Positions 35,906 to 49,577 of a DNA stretch of 64,000 bases are shown in pieces. The stretch's first letter is position 1; each line of letters opens with the position of its first letter. The notes under the pieces are model-generated. The model did not search any database. It saw nothing but the letters and a program-made list of their open reading frames with translations, and was not told the origin of the DNA. A program made the position numbers and the translations under genes. The stretch comes from Parasponia andersonii (Eukaryota > Streptophyta > Magnoliopsida > Rosales > Cannabaceae), in contig JXTB01000045.1 of NCBI GenBank assembly GCA_002914805.1, forward strand, positions 618,775 to 682,774, in the 5' to 3' direction.

Positions 35906-38177
35906 TAAAAAAGAAAAAAACATTGTATTTAAATGTGGCTTATTGTATTGGAATTTCTATTTTATTTTATGAATAAGAGTTTTTTTCTATCAAAATAATC
36001 TCTAAGCACCAAAATAAATTCGATGCTTGCTAAAAATTTTAGTAAATTTCAAACATTCTTTTAAAATTGTATACTTAGATTCTCATCTAAGATCTAAGGT
36101 TTAGTTACTCTCAACTCCTTTACTAATTTATCGATAGAATGTATTAGTTCTGGTCTTTATTTAATGTCTCTCACATTATTTTACAATTTCATATTCTACA
36201 TTAGCATTTCATGTTCTATGTTAACAAATTGTGTGCTACAGTTAATAACAATTTTTTTATAACTTTTCCTTAGCATAATTAATATAAATAACTAATATAA
36301 TTAAAAAAATGACACTTATTAATAACTAATCAAGTTACTTGATGTAATTTGACTAGTTACCTCAAATGACTAGATTGATTACTCTAAGTAACCTAACTAG
36401 TTATCGTACCAATAAACAATACTAATTTTGAAGAAAAAATGATATATTTCTAAAATTTTATTAAAAATATTATTTGTCTTAATTTTTTTAAAAGTGATAT
36501 TTTTCTAAAAATTCAGCCAATCCAATTTTTTTTTATTTTATTTTTGTTACTTTGAGCTTCGAATTTTATAAGATGCCTCGAAAACCATATATGAACTAAT
36601 CCAAATATCATCTTCTATGCCTTTTATTTTCCAAAAACCTCATTTATTAGGCGAAAGTACATCAACATTATGTTTTTAAGCATATTTACATACACAATTA
36701 AGTTTATTTTTAATTTTATTTATACTCACTTTTGTACTAATTTTTAGATAAATATATATCACAAATATATGATACATGAAGTGTATATTATAATATATAT
36801 TTTATGAATAAAAATTATATTTAAAAATTATTATACATTTCATAATATACGCCATAAGTATAAGTTTTCATTGTAAATGTGTATCATAGATAAATATATA
36901 CCATATATCTTTTACCTCTAATAAAAAAGCGAGTATTAGTAAAATATAAAGTAAAACATGTACTGAATATAAATTTCACCATTTAATATTATTGTTTTTC
37001 AAGAAAATGTTTTCCAACTCGGGGTACTCTCTTGTTTCATACATTAAGTTTTTGGCTTTAAAAGATAAGGAAATGTATTTTTTTTTTTAAACTTTCTAAA
37101 TTTTCTTTTTATTTTTTATAAACAAACGGCAAACAAAATTGTTTTAAAGCAAAATATACTAAAACTCAGATTTCGCCCTTGCATGGCCCAAGAATAACAT
37201 GGAATGTCATACGGTATAAGTGTGCCTAACATTATAGAATATGCTAGTTTACTTTTTTTTTTTTAAAATGGGAATATGACATGAATATTTATTATAGATG
37301 ATTATAATTATTAGATTGGATCCCATATGACCCACTTAAAATGTAATTATAAATTATTCAGTAACAAATTATCACATTTGGCACTGCATATTTTAAATTA
37401 TTTAATAACAAATTATCAAGTCATGCGGTGTTTGATACTGTAGGGTATCTAGAAGCATTATTCAAGAATAATAGATCATTAGTACCAAATAGGAATGGTA
37501 ACAGGGCAAATTAGGATCAATTTTTTAATTATCATTCTCATTCTTGAAAGTCAATCACAATAATATATCCGTCCCATTAATCATTCCTTTAGATACGGGA
37601 ACTATAGGAATATTAACCAACGAATAGTGGAAAAAAAATCATGATTATTCATTACCCATTAATAATAAAAAAATAAAATAAAAATACTAATTTTTTTTCA
37701 TAATCAACAAAATATTAATCATACCAATATAATAATAATTTTCAAAATCTAAAATTTAAATATATAAATACATATAATTTTTCAAATTTATTATTTTACC
37801 AAAAATATAAGAATATAAAAAATTAAATATATATCTATATGTATAATAATTTTTTTGCATGAATACGTATATTAAACGCGTACAATACGGATTATATTAG
37901 TATTATCCATGCATTATAACCACGTTTTTACAGTGCACTTATTTTCTAACTCAGTTATTTTTCTCTTTTAAACAGTTTTTCTCCGCTCCGTTCGAACGAG
38001 GTAAAACACGTATAGAAAACATATCCCTGTTCTCAACGAGGAGAAGAGATCTTCTACAACCAAACACATCTCCGTCACTGCTTTAACGGCACAGTCCATC
38101 TTCTTCTTCTGCGATAACTGAAATATCTATTCGTATTATAGATTCTGAGAGAGAGCTCTATTTCTATCTCGACTTCC
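35906..38177. other. TRS120 upstream region
   Basis: Very AT-rich. Copy B of dispersed repeat family 2 lies at 36300-36520. No gene is recognised. The 3' part (about 37950-38177) is less AT-rich and presumably holds the TRS120 promoter and leader. Confidence 0.45.
36300..36520 (-). repeat. Dispersed repeat family 2, copy B
   Basis: Inverted relative to the copy at 4602-4850. It shares iterated GTTACT/AGTAAC words and the flank TACTAATTTTGAAGAAAAAA (complement of TTTTTTCTTCAAAATTAGTA). Confidence 0.6.
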
Positions 38178-38192
38178 ATGGCGGCAATCTGA
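38178..38192 (+). promoter_or_regulatory. Minimal upstream ORF in the TRS120 leader
   Basis: CCATGG context followed by codons for Met-Ala-Ala-Ile and a TGA, 68 bases before the TRS120 start codon. If the transcript starts upstream of 38178 this four-codon uORF has a strong initiation context and could reduce or tune translation by reinitiation. Confidence 0.5.
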
Positions 38193-38260
38193 GACTCCAG
38201 ATCATACTCCTGTCGCACTGCTAAAACCCTAAGATCTCCGCCGTCCGATCTCCCCCAATC

Positions 38261-41200
38261 ATGGAGCCCGACGTCAGCATCGAGACGAGCTCCATGATCC
38301 GAGTGGCCGTGCTCCCGATCGGCGAGGTCCCGCCGAGCCTGATGCGGGACTACTTGTCGATGCTGCTCCGCCACCAGGCGATCCCTCTCTCCGCCATAAG
38401 CTCCTTCTACACGGAGCACCAGAAGTCGCCCTTCGCTAATCAGCCCTGGGACTCCGGGAGCCTCCGCTTCAAGTTCGTCCTCGGCGGCGCTCCCCCCTCG
38501 CCCTGGGAGGACTTCCAGTCCAACCGCAAGATCCTCGCCGTCATCGGCATCTGCCACTGCCCTTCCTCCCCGGATCTCGGCTTCGTCGTTGATCAGTTCA
38601 ATGCCGCTTGCAAGGGTTACTCTTCGGCGCTCGTCGAGCGTTGCTTCGCTTTCTTCCCCGGCGATTCCCAGGTTGGAATTTTATTTATTTATTTATTCAA
38701 TTTTTCTTTGTTATTGATCGATAATTGGGATTGAGATTGTTTTGGTTTTGATGATTTTTGACTTTGTAGTTGGAGGATGGGAGTAAGAAAGGGGGTAATT
38801 TGATGCTGTTTCCACCGGCGGACCGCGAGACGCAGGAGTTGCACTTGCAGACGATGATGCAAGACATTGCTGCGTCGCTGTTGATGGAGTTTGAGAAATG
38901 GGTTCTTCAGGCTGAGTCTACTGGGACTATCCTCAAGACGCCTTTAGATTCCCAATCGAGTCTCAGCTCAGAGGAGGTTTATGTCTAGGTGTTCTATAGA
39001 ATTTTTTGAACAATTTCATTCTGATCTTTTTAGAGAAAAATAGTTTAATGATTATTCTTTTCGAGTTATAGTTAGATGTCACCAGTAGGATTTAACTGGT
39101 GTAGTGACATTTTGAAATTGCATATGCCAGGTTATTAAGGCCAAGAAACGAAGGCTTGGCCGTGCACAGAAGACCATTGGGGATTATTGTCTGTTGGCAG
39201 GATCACCTGTTGATGCCAATGCACATTACTCTACTGCTTTAGAACTTTCAAGGTTGACTGGAGATTTCTTCTGGTTGGCCGGGGCAATGGAGGGCAGCGT
39301 CTGTGCTTTACTGGTAGCCTTTCGCTCTGTGTTTTCTTTGTATATTTGGTTTGAATTATTAAATGCCCCAATATAGAGCGGGCCATATGGAAAGCATAAC
39401 GTGTGCCTGGCTGTTGGGGTTGTGTCTCTTTATTTGATTTAGAGCCACTTTTAGTACTGATGATTGGAATTGGCAGTGACTTTGTGCCTAGAGTAATTAG
39501 TATTTGCTAATTAATGAGTTCTGATCTTGTATGTGAACTTGGAAACTGGCTTTGTCTAATAAGAAACAAAGAGTTGATTGTGTTGCGGAAAAGTATGGAA
39601 TTCTGTAAGAAAACCATTTAGGTAAGCAATGCACTAGTGGTGTTACTAAATTGGGATAGTCAAATGGATATAGTGTCTATTTTGTTTGGTTTTTTCCTTT
39701 TTCTTTTTTTGCCAAATAATTTCTGGGAATATGACGTGTTCTTCTACTCCAGCTTCAGTGGATTCTTTTTTATTGTATGCATCAGATCACATGTGTTCTC
39801 ATTTATTCACATATGTGTTTTTAGATTGATCGAATGGGCCAAAGGGATGCGGTTTTGGAAGAAGAAGTTAGATATCGGTACCATAGTGTCATTGTACACT
39901 ACAGGAAATCATTTATACAAGAAAATGCTCAAAGGTAACTCTTCTTCTTGAGAATGATTTAATAACTCATATGATTTGTATTTTTATTTTTCCGTTCTAA
40001 ATGATATCTACACTTCTGTATTGTAGATTCTAAATGATATCTACACTTCTGTATTGTAGATCATATTTCTCTTTGATCTTGCCATAGTATTCTTAACATT
40101 TAACCTTTGTTGCGACACTATGCATAATGTAATGTTGCACATTCCTTAACATTTTATTTGTGCAGTGTTTTTGTTCAGAAGTGCAAAGCCTTAAAGGAAT
40201 TAGAATTACCGTACTATATGCAGTTATGGTGTTATCACATCTTGTAACCTACAATGCTTTGAGACTGAATAGGGACAATTATTGTCAACTAAAAGAGAAT
40301 TTCACCTCCGAAGCCTTGTCTTTTTCTCGACATATTCTTAATGAGTTACATCGCAAGTGTACCTTTTTTGTCTTCATCACTTTACAGCCCTGATTCTTGT
40401 TTATTATAATTTTATTTATAAATGGTTTTACTTAAAATTTCGTTATTCCAGAAGCTCTTACTGTTATTTATTTTGTTCTGTGCAGAGTTTCACCCATAAC
40501 CTTTGAACTTGAGGCTACTTTGAAATTAGCAAGGTTTTTTTGCAGGTGCATTTTTTTTCCCCTGAACCACTTCTGTTGTATTGATGAAGCATGTTTGTCA
40601 TACGACTCAAACCATTGAACCTAGTTGTTGGGAATTTTTTTGACAGACTTCATAAGTATCCTCTGTTTCTTTTTATGAAAAGAAGAAAAAAAAATAAAGT
40701 AAAGGATGTTATTTTTTTGTGTACAGATAAGAGGCTCAAATCCAAAAAGTATTATGAAATATTTCAATATGGATTATTAGCGCTTCTTTTGACCCGCCTG
40801 ATATTGTTCTGGCTGCAGTTTATATATGTTTTAATAGATAATATATTATCATATTATATTTATTTTTTGGATTTTGTCCTTATCTTGTATTTACTTAAGA
40901 TATGTCCTTTTTTTTTTTTTTTAATTCATTTCATAGCAACAATTATGAACTAGTTGAAATTTTCTCTATCGTATGCCCCCAAAGAATAAGTTTCGTTCTG
41001 GTTCATGTTGATTGGCTTAAAGATTTTGCCATTTGTTTGTATGTTTTTAAGATAATTAATTTTATCTTATGAGTCCTTACTATTTTATTATGTTTTAGCA
41101 GAAGAGAGCTGGCTAAGGAAGTAGTTGATCTTTTGACCGCTGCTACAGATGGTGCTAAATCTTTGATTGATTCTAGTGATAGGCTGATATTGTATGTTGA

Positions 41201-44200
41201 GATAGCTCGTTTATATGGTACTCTTGGTTATGATCGAAAAGCGGCTTTCTTTTCGAGGCAGGTAGCTCAGTTGTATTTGCAACAAGAAAATAGACTGGCC
41301 GCTATTAGTGCTTTGCAGGTTTTGGCATTAACAACAAAAGCATATCGTGTTCAAAGTATAGCATCTGTCTCTAAGTCTTCTTTTGCAAAAGTGAGTATAT
41401 AGAACTGCAGTTCCATCCACCTTTTATCTAACATTCTTTTATTTCCACTGAGCACTTCCTATTATTTCACAGAGCATATGTTCTGAATTGCATATTGGTA
41501 ACCGGTTATAGTCCTTTGTCTTCGTTGGAAACTTTACAGAAGGAAACTGGATCAGGTCATGCTGATAGCACGAAAATGCTGCACCAGTCAGTGGTCTCCC
41601 TTTTTGAGTCTCAATGGAGCACCCTGCAGATGGTTGTACTGAGAGAGATTCTGCTATCTGCTGTCCGTGCTGGAGATCCTCTTGCTGCCTGGAGTGCAGC
41701 TGCACGGCTACTTAGGTCTTATTATCCTTTAATTACACCTGCAGGACAAAATGGCCTTGCTAGTGCACTTTCGAATTCAGCTGATAGACTGCCATTGGGA
41801 ACTCGCTCTGCTGATCCTGCCTTACCTTTCATTAGGTCAGTATATAATCTCCTAACTAGACCATTATTTTGTTTTTTATGAGCCAAATAGCTACAAGATA
41901 GTTTTTCGGTGTTGTACATGCTTAAGGGTAGTGCTTTTTTCCTTGACTTTCTTCCCTTTTTTGGTATGGTTAGATAGATAGTGGCTAGGCTTTCTGTGCT
42001 TGCAAAAAATGTGTCATGGTGGCAAGTCTGTCCTCTCCGGCCATTACTAACTTGTGTGTAAATATTTGTTCTTCTGGGATGAAGACTGATGAAGTCTTCA
42101 CCAAATTTGAACTTAGGAGTGTTGCTTTTGCATAAGCAATATGACATATTATTAAAAGCTGATTCCTATAGAGATGTTAAGTATATTCTATATCACCAAT
42201 CCAGTAGGTATTTTTTTTTTTTAACCTATCTATTGATATTATTTTGCCTAATTAAAATTCATTATGCACGTCTTTTCATGGTAAAAGGTAGTGAGAGAAA
42301 AGTATTAATAATACGTATTTATTTTTATTTATTATTTATTTTTTTTTTCAACTCCTCAAATTATAGTAGCCATTAGTTAATGATTTAACGGCTAAAAAAA
42401 AAGCTGGATTATGGTCCATTCTATATGTATATGCAAGTACGATGAGAGTTGTGCTTCTTAAATTACAAAATGATTTGAGATATATTCCAATATTAACGTC
42501 CAAAATTATTTTGCGACCTTAACATGCATGTTCTTATCTATGGTAGATGTTTTCCTTCTATATATTTATTTCTTTAGTTTTCCCCTTAATATTTGCTTTG
42601 TTCAACTCATTATTTTTCAGCTGTAGCAGCAATTATCCAGTGTTTATTTTACCAATTTGTTGTTCTAAATATTGAAAGGAGCTTCTTTGTTAAAATCTGT
42701 AGCTAGTAGTGTTTTACCTGGCAGTCAGCGTGACTGTTTTCCCTGTTTACCCTAGATTTCCCAAGGTGATCAAGTCAACAACAGAGTTAGATCACTCTCT
42801 TAGAATTCTGTTTTTATTATCGTACTATTATTCTATGAACTTACTGAATTTTCTCCATTGATTCCAGATTACATTCTTTTCCTCTACATTCCTTACAAAT
42901 GGACATTGTTAAGAGGAGCTTAGCTAGAGAAGATTGGTGGGCAGGATCTGCTCCTTCTGGGCCCTTTATTTATACGCCATTCAGCAAAGGAGAGCCAAAT
43001 AACAACAGTAAACAGGAGCTGACTTGGGTCGTTGGAGAACCTGTTCAAGTTCTGGTGGAGTTAGCAAACCCATGTGGCTTTGATTTGAGGGTCGATAGTA
43101 TTTATCTCTCTGTGAGTTCAGGAAATTTTGATCCTTTCCCTGTTACCATTGATCTTCCGACTAATTCTTCAAAGGTGATCACCTTGTCTGGGATTCCAAC
43201 ATCAGTTGGGCCAGTGACAATTCATGGGTGCACTGTCCACTGCTTTGGTGTTATTACAGAACATCTGTTTAAGGATGTTGACAATCTGCTCCTTGGAGCA
43301 ATGCAAGGACTTGTGCTTTCTGATCCTTTTAGATGCTGTGGGTCTGGGAGATTAAAGAATGTATCTGTTCCAAATATCTCTGTGGTACCGCCACTGCCTT
43401 TACTGGTATCATGCATTGTTGGCGGTGATGGTGCAATTATTCTACATGAAGGTGAAATTCGTGACGTATGGATAAGTCTGGCAAATGCTGGTACCGTTCC
43501 AGTCGAGCAGGCCCATATTTCACTATCCGGAAAAAACCAAGATTCTGTTCTCTCTTTTGCAAGTGAAATCTTAAAATCTGCCCTGCCTTTGAAACCTGGT
43601 GCAGAAGTGACAATATCCGTGACCTTAAAAGCTTGGAGACTTGGTTTAGTGGATGCTGATACTGCTGGTGGGAAGAGTGCCTCTGGAAGTATAATGAGGC
43701 ATTCGAAGGATGGAAACAGCCCCGCGTTGCTGATCCATTATTCAGGTTCCTTATTGCCATTTCTCTTTCCTACGTTTCATTTTGGTTCATCTCAAAGTGA
43801 CAGTGTAATGTCCAGCCACTGATCTTACCATTGCATATGCATTGTAGTGACAATTTTTCGATTCAGGATTTTAGAAAGAATATATAATTAAAAAAAGAAA
43901 ACAAGAAGCAAAACTGAAATTGTTGTTGATCAGACCATGCAGAGTTGTGGGCTTTCTTTATAGATATAGAAAGTTGAGAAAATAATAAGTTACATTGCTG
44001 CTGTGAACCATGCAGAGTTGTGGGCTTTCTTTATAGATATAGAAAGTTGAGAAAATAATAAGTTACATTGCTGCTATTTTCACATTCATCAGCAATGCGA
44101 TTGATTTACGCACTGAAACTGAGAAAATAATTTTGTTCCTGAGCTTTCTGATGGTTGATCTGCCAAGTTACCTGGCATCACAAGTCACAGCTCTTGGGAA

Positions 44201-45851
44201 TGTTTGCAAAACATTATCGATCCATATTTATACATATCTCTTTCTGATACTTAACTATATCATTAAGGATTGTGCAGAAAGTAATGCTTTCTCTCTCCAT
44301 CTTTAGCCCTTAGTCATTAACTTCTTCAAGTTGTCTCGGACAGTAATTCATGCTTCTCTTCAGGGCCTCTAACAAACTCTGGAGATCCTCAAACAAATGA
44401 AATTGTTATCCCCCCTGGCAGGCGGCTGGTTGTCCCTTTGCAGATTTGTGTCTTGCAGGGTTTATCTTTTGTAAAGGCTCGCTTGCTGTCGATGGAGATT
44501 CCTGCACATGTAGGTGAAAACCTTCCTAAGCTGGTTCAGGTGGATGGTCACTGTTCTGAAGGCGCCATTGTCTCTAACAATAAAATGGAGAAATTGGTGA
44601 AGATTGATCCTTTCAGGGGAAGTTGGGGACTCCGGTTTCTTGAGTTAGAGTTGTCTAATCCAACTGATGTTATTTTTGATATAAGTGTTTCTGTTCAGCT
44701 GGAAAACTCCAGCATTGAGGATGGTCTTTCAATTGACCATGATGCTGCTGAGTATGGTTATCCTAAAACAAGAATTGATAGGGATTGCTCTGCGAGGGTA
44801 CTAATACCCCTGGAGCATTTCAAATTACCTATTCTTGATTCATCATTTTTTGTGAAGGATGACCAGGCAGATGGGGTAGCCAGTGGCAGAAGTTCAGTCT
44901 TCTCAGAAAAATATACTAAGGCTGAACTAAATGCTTCTATCAAAAACCTCATATCTAGAATTAAGGTACGGTGGCAGTCAGGGTTGAGTAGCTCTGGAGA
45001 ACTAAACATCAAGGATGCTATACATGCTGCTCTCCAGACATCTGTTATGGATGTACTGCTGCCAGATCCAATGACATTTGGCTTCAGGCTTCTAAGAAGC
45101 AGTTCAGAACCAGAAGACCTTGGTTCACATAAAGAATCCACTGCTGAAGTTCTGTCTTCTGCATCTAAGGGTTCAGTTCTGGCCCATGAGATTACTCCCA
45201 TGGAAGTCATGGTACGTAATAACACAAAGGATATGATCAAGATGAGTCTTAGCATTACATGCAGAGATGTAGCTGGAGAGAACTGCGTGGAGGGTGCCAA
45301 AGCAACTGTCTTATTAGCTGGTGAGGTCCTATTATCATAGTCTGCAATTTTTCCATGTTCGTTTTTTCTGAGAGTTTTTGCTTGTGCTTTGCTCTTAGGT
45401 TTACTCAAATGTTGAACATATATTCCCACTGTCTATACATTCTACTTACTGTCTGGACCCTACCCTCTCTAATTATCGTCATCAGAATCTACTTTGTAAC
45501 TAGAGTTGTGATCTTATGAGTACCTCAAACTGTAATTGCAAGGACGTAAGACAAATTTGCTTTTGCGTATCTACCTACCAATGACTGTTTTCTTTCTCTT
45601 TTTTTTTTTTTCTTCTGAACTTTAAAACAGGCGTGTTGAGTGGAATCACCATGGAGGTTCCCTCGCTACAAGAAATTAAGCATTCTTTCTCCTTGTATTT
45701 TCTCATCCCGGGCGATTACACTCTGGTAGCTAATGCCATGATTGATGATGCCAATGACATCCTCAGAGCTCGTGCTAGAACTGATTCACTCGATGGGCCG
45801 ATTTTATGTCGTGGACCTCCATATCATGTCCACGTGGTTGGAACTGCTTAA
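38261..45851 (+). CDS. TRS120: TRAPPII-specific subunit TRS120 (TRAPPC9 homologue)
   Basis: Ten exons: 38261-38671, 38770-38976, 39131-39313, 39825-39934, 40486-40545, 41102-41390, 41540-41835, 42868-43745, 44364-45320 and 45631-45851. All joins are GT-AG and in frame, giving 1203 residues, close to the length of plant TRS120. The N-terminus (MEPDVSIETSSMIRVAVLPI, then SFYTEHQKSPF and WDSGSLRFKFVLGG) and internal blocks such as KAKKRRLGRAQKTIGDY, RDAVLEEEVRYRYHSVIVHY and RRELAKEVVDLLTAA identify it clearly. The C-terminal half is beta-sandwich-like, as in the TRAPPC9/Trs120 family. The product is a tethering subunit of TRAPPII at the trans-Golgi/early endosome. In Arabidopsis it is needed for cell-plate assembly and supports Rab-A GTPase activation. 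It is intact, with no premature stop. The start is the first in-frame ATG after the short uORF. Confidence 0.96.
39996..40061 (+). repeat. Two-copy tandem duplication, period 33 bp, TRS120 intron 4
   Basis: TCTAAATGATATCTACACTT at 39996 and 40029, exact over the 33-base unit. Intronic and just after exon 4. Confidence 0.9.
43934..44078 (+). repeat. Two-copy tandem duplication, period 73 bp, TRS120 intron 8
   Basis: ACCATGCAGAGTTGTGGGCT begins at 43934 and again at 44007; the units are essentially identical, which implies a recent slip or unequal exchange. The location is intronic and should not affect the protein. Confidence 0.95.
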
Positions 45852-48285
45852 CTTTTTACAGTTTGCAGACAACCGGATTAAGATTCTATTGGATTTGATT
45901 AGACTAGGGAAAGGCTGTTCGAACTAAAGATGAACGCGCCAGGTTTTTTAATATGGCAGCAGCATATCGAGTGCTCCAGAGCCCTCTTCGAAGATGGGAA
46001 ACTGACTCTTCTGAGTAGTCCGCATGATTAAAGATTTATTTGTTTTAATACTATGTTGTCTTGTAATCTAGTTTCAGTATTTTGAAATATGTTGTTACCA
46101 TGTCCAAAGTACTAGTTTTTTTTTATCGGTCCGAAGTCTATTTTATTCGTTTCTTATTACACCAAAACTATAATTGTTGTTATATGAAACTCATCATTTT
46201 GTCGAGCTATTTCTTAAACACTCGAGGTTATCCTTTTCTGTAGCGCTGTAGCCGTAATTACTGAATATAATCGCGCTACTTGATTGAATTCGCAATGCAG
46301 TAATATTTAATACTTAGTTTGAGAGTTTTAAAAATGACGTCTGCTTTTACTCAAAAAAAAAGAAAGGAAAAAAAAAAGAAAAGAATAAACTGCCTAATTG
46401 TCTTACTGGAAGTTTTATTACCATCTATATCCATATTCATAAAGCAAATCCATTCAGTATCTAATCAAGGCCTCAAATATGTCGATCTAATTATACGTTC
46501 ACTGGCGACTTTTATTTTAGGGGGGCGATGGTTCAAGAAACTGGAAACACCTTCGTAAGTAAATCAAAATTTCGAAGACTTCGAGTCTGGCATAGTACTA
46601 GAGATAAATCTAAAAGTCATTGCCAAACTTCGTGTGGGAGATAAGAAAGTTGTACTTCGACTCCTTTTTTCTCTTACCACGAAAAAGAAAAGAAAGTACA
46701 TACACGATGCATCGATTGATATACAACTTACATAAAATTGATGAAAATGACAGATGAGACACGACCAAAAGGAAAAATTAATAAAAAGCTTAATTGACAA
46801 TTCATGTCAAAACATCTAGCACCCGTCCCATAGCACGTAGCATTTGAAAAAAAAAAAAAACCTGAGAATTGTATTTGTCCGTATTTCATGATTATCTAAG
46901 GAGTTATTGGGTTAGAACAATTTGGTGATAGGCAAATATATATACATATATATATATATGTATATATATAGGTTTATCATAGGATTAAAACGTCTTCGAT
47001 GTGGACTTTTCTCATGTGTCTGATTCCTTTCTTATATTTTCTCTTGTTTCTCCTTTTTTCTTGGGTGATTTCTGTCCAACTTCGGAATCCTTATCACCAC
47101 AGAAAATTTCTACCTTTTTGGCACTTCCCGATTTGACGGCAAGAGTAAAGGTACGAAAACAAAATTATCTTATTGCTAAGTAAATATTTATGAAATATCA
47201 AGTTCTCATCAGATTCTATCTTTTTAGTAATAAATATTTTATAAGATATCAAATTTTTGTTAGATTCTGTCAAGTTCATATAATTCGGCAAATTTTTCTC
47301 ATTTGATATATTCGGACACACACATATATATTATATTTATGGACAGATTTACGGTCTTACTAGTTCTACAAGTCGATATGGTTATGTTATTGGCCAATTC
47401 ATTAATCCAAAGAATTAAAAACAAAAGAAAGAAATAGTATTATTGGTCATTCTATAATGTCAACAACAACTGGCCACTTCATTTGATTGGATGGAGGCGT
47501 GACTTGTTTGTCTTCCATCATTCTTAATGTCCAAGACAAGCATGTTGAATTGGCTTCGATGTTGGCCTTTGGCAACATAAACCAACAAATGAAATTGATC
47601 CCATAATTGATTTTTATTTTTTTTTTAATGTCATTGATCTATGTTTTTTGAAAAAGAAATATACAAGGTGAATATGATAGTGATTATTTGTTGATATATC
47701 AATGAAAATCAAATAAAATTTTGGTTTGGTCCTAATTTTATTGTTTTTTTTTTTTTTTTTTGAAAGGTCGTTCCTTAGAGGTAAAGGGCGGTTTAAGTTA
47801 GGCTTTTCTTATGGTGGAGGTTAGGGGGGTGGTTGGAAACGTCGAGTCCGTTTATTATATAATTACCTAGCTGGGATGGAAACATGAAACTTTTTTTGAA
47901 AATGAAAGTGGAAAACACTGACCTAGAAAATGTGAGAAATATGCAACCTAGAATAATATACATAAGAAAATGATTGAAAAAACTAACCTAATATGGGAAA
48001 GGTTAGGGGAATATGAACTCACAATTTTTTTTTTATTTTTTCAGGGAACGGATGAGCTCAAACAATTAGTATTCTTTGTTTAATTATTTTGTTAATAAGA
48101 ATGGCTCCAAAACTGTTAACCCCTTTAGAAAACAAATAGTAAAAGACATGCATATGGTTATTCGGAAAAATCCAGATACATATTGGCCTAGTAATATCAT
48201 ATACGATGAATTTCCCGGAAAAAAAAAAGCATACGATGAATGATCTCAACAATTAATGAGAATCTCTAAATTGCGAATCCACGCT

Positions 48286-48324
<39 letters not shown>

Positions 48325-48357
48325 TAAATAATAAATATATATATATATATATATATG
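48286..48357. repeat. TA microsatellite, compound
   Basis: Two TA runs separated by a short AATAAATAATAAA-like spacer. Confidence 0.95.
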
Positions 48358-49537
48358 ATATTTACTTAATTAGAAAGAATTTCAATTTTTATTTCAATGG
48401 ATTAACGGGAAATGAAAATTATTGCCAGAAAGCCGATGATTTTCTCGTTACATCCAGACATATTTTACATTATTTAGTTCAATTGGCCCTCTGTAGAAAT
48501 AAAAGTGGGAAAACACATAATTATTTATATATTAGAAACTTGTTGTTAATTATATATCTTATCCATTTCTCGCAAGCAAAATTGATGTTTGTTAGCTCTA
48601 CTTATTTTAGTTGCAAGTAGTTTATAGATGTAGTATTACTATCAATAATTGAAATAAGCATGAGATGATCGTTGTGATCATGCAAAAAAGAAAAAAAAAT
48701 GATCTGCATTAAATATTATTTTTTCAGGTAGCTAGTTTAAGTAAATATTTCTCAACCCTGAAGTAGTAGTCTGTACCACCTTTTAAATCTAAACTACGTA
48801 CTGATCAATATTGGTTATCCAATGTGATCTTGTATAGGTTTATCAAGAATATTTAAATTAAAGATTCTAACAAAAGTATAATTTACCCAATTTTCCTGAT
48901 TCTTATGTGGTAAAATTACGGCCAAGAACTCTGGAAATACCAATTATATTGTTCTTTGATGTAGAATTTTGATAGTTATGTACCTAATGCATCTGTCAAT
49001 TTTGCTTTTCGATTAAGCTCGAGTCTTGAAAAGTGGGTGCAAAGTCATACCACACTTCACTTATTCCATCATAAAATAGATATAACTAAGATGATTAATT
49101 TCAGTTAACTTTAAGGTATAAAAAGACAGAATTTTATATCAAGTATTTTTTGGACCGTCAATATTTAGTATTGTTTGATTTTGATTTAATCTGATCCATG
49201 CCAACCTTAAAATTGCACACAACATTTGTATTATTCCATCGATATACATAACCTAGCATATGGAAAAAGATATTTTTTCTCTTTCTCCTGGGGAATAAGA
49301 AGACTCATAAATATTTGATTAACCAAAACTTCAATGAAAAGTTAATTGTTTCTTTTCATGTTGCCGACTTTCGGAGAGCTGAATATTTTTCTTAGGAGAT
49401 CTGATATTCGACGCATTCACCAACACTATATACATATTTGACAAAATCCAACTTTATATTAAGACAATTATATATTGTGTTGTTAAAAATGGTATTTGCT
49501 CCTTTTTCAAAGATTATGGAAGTAAAGCTGCATGCGC

Positions 49538-49539
<2 letters not shown>

Positions 49540-49574
<35 letters not shown>
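49540..49574. repeat. TA microsatellite
   Basis: About 35 bases of alternating A and T, uninterrupted. Confidence 0.95.

Positions 49575-49577
<3 letters not shown>

Noticed and set aside
38075..38557. 160-codon minus-strand frame at the TRS120 start
   Set aside because: Antisense to TRS120 exon 1, whose plus-strand protein is unmistakable.
40160..40393. 77-codon plus frame between TRS120 exons 4 and 5, preceded by a TGTGCAG acceptor-like site
   Set aside because: Including it would break the family alignment; the acceptor at 40485 gives the expected RVSPITFELEATLKLARF continuation.
44758..45429. 223-codon minus-strand frame
   Set aside because: Antisense to TRS120 exon 9; no domain.
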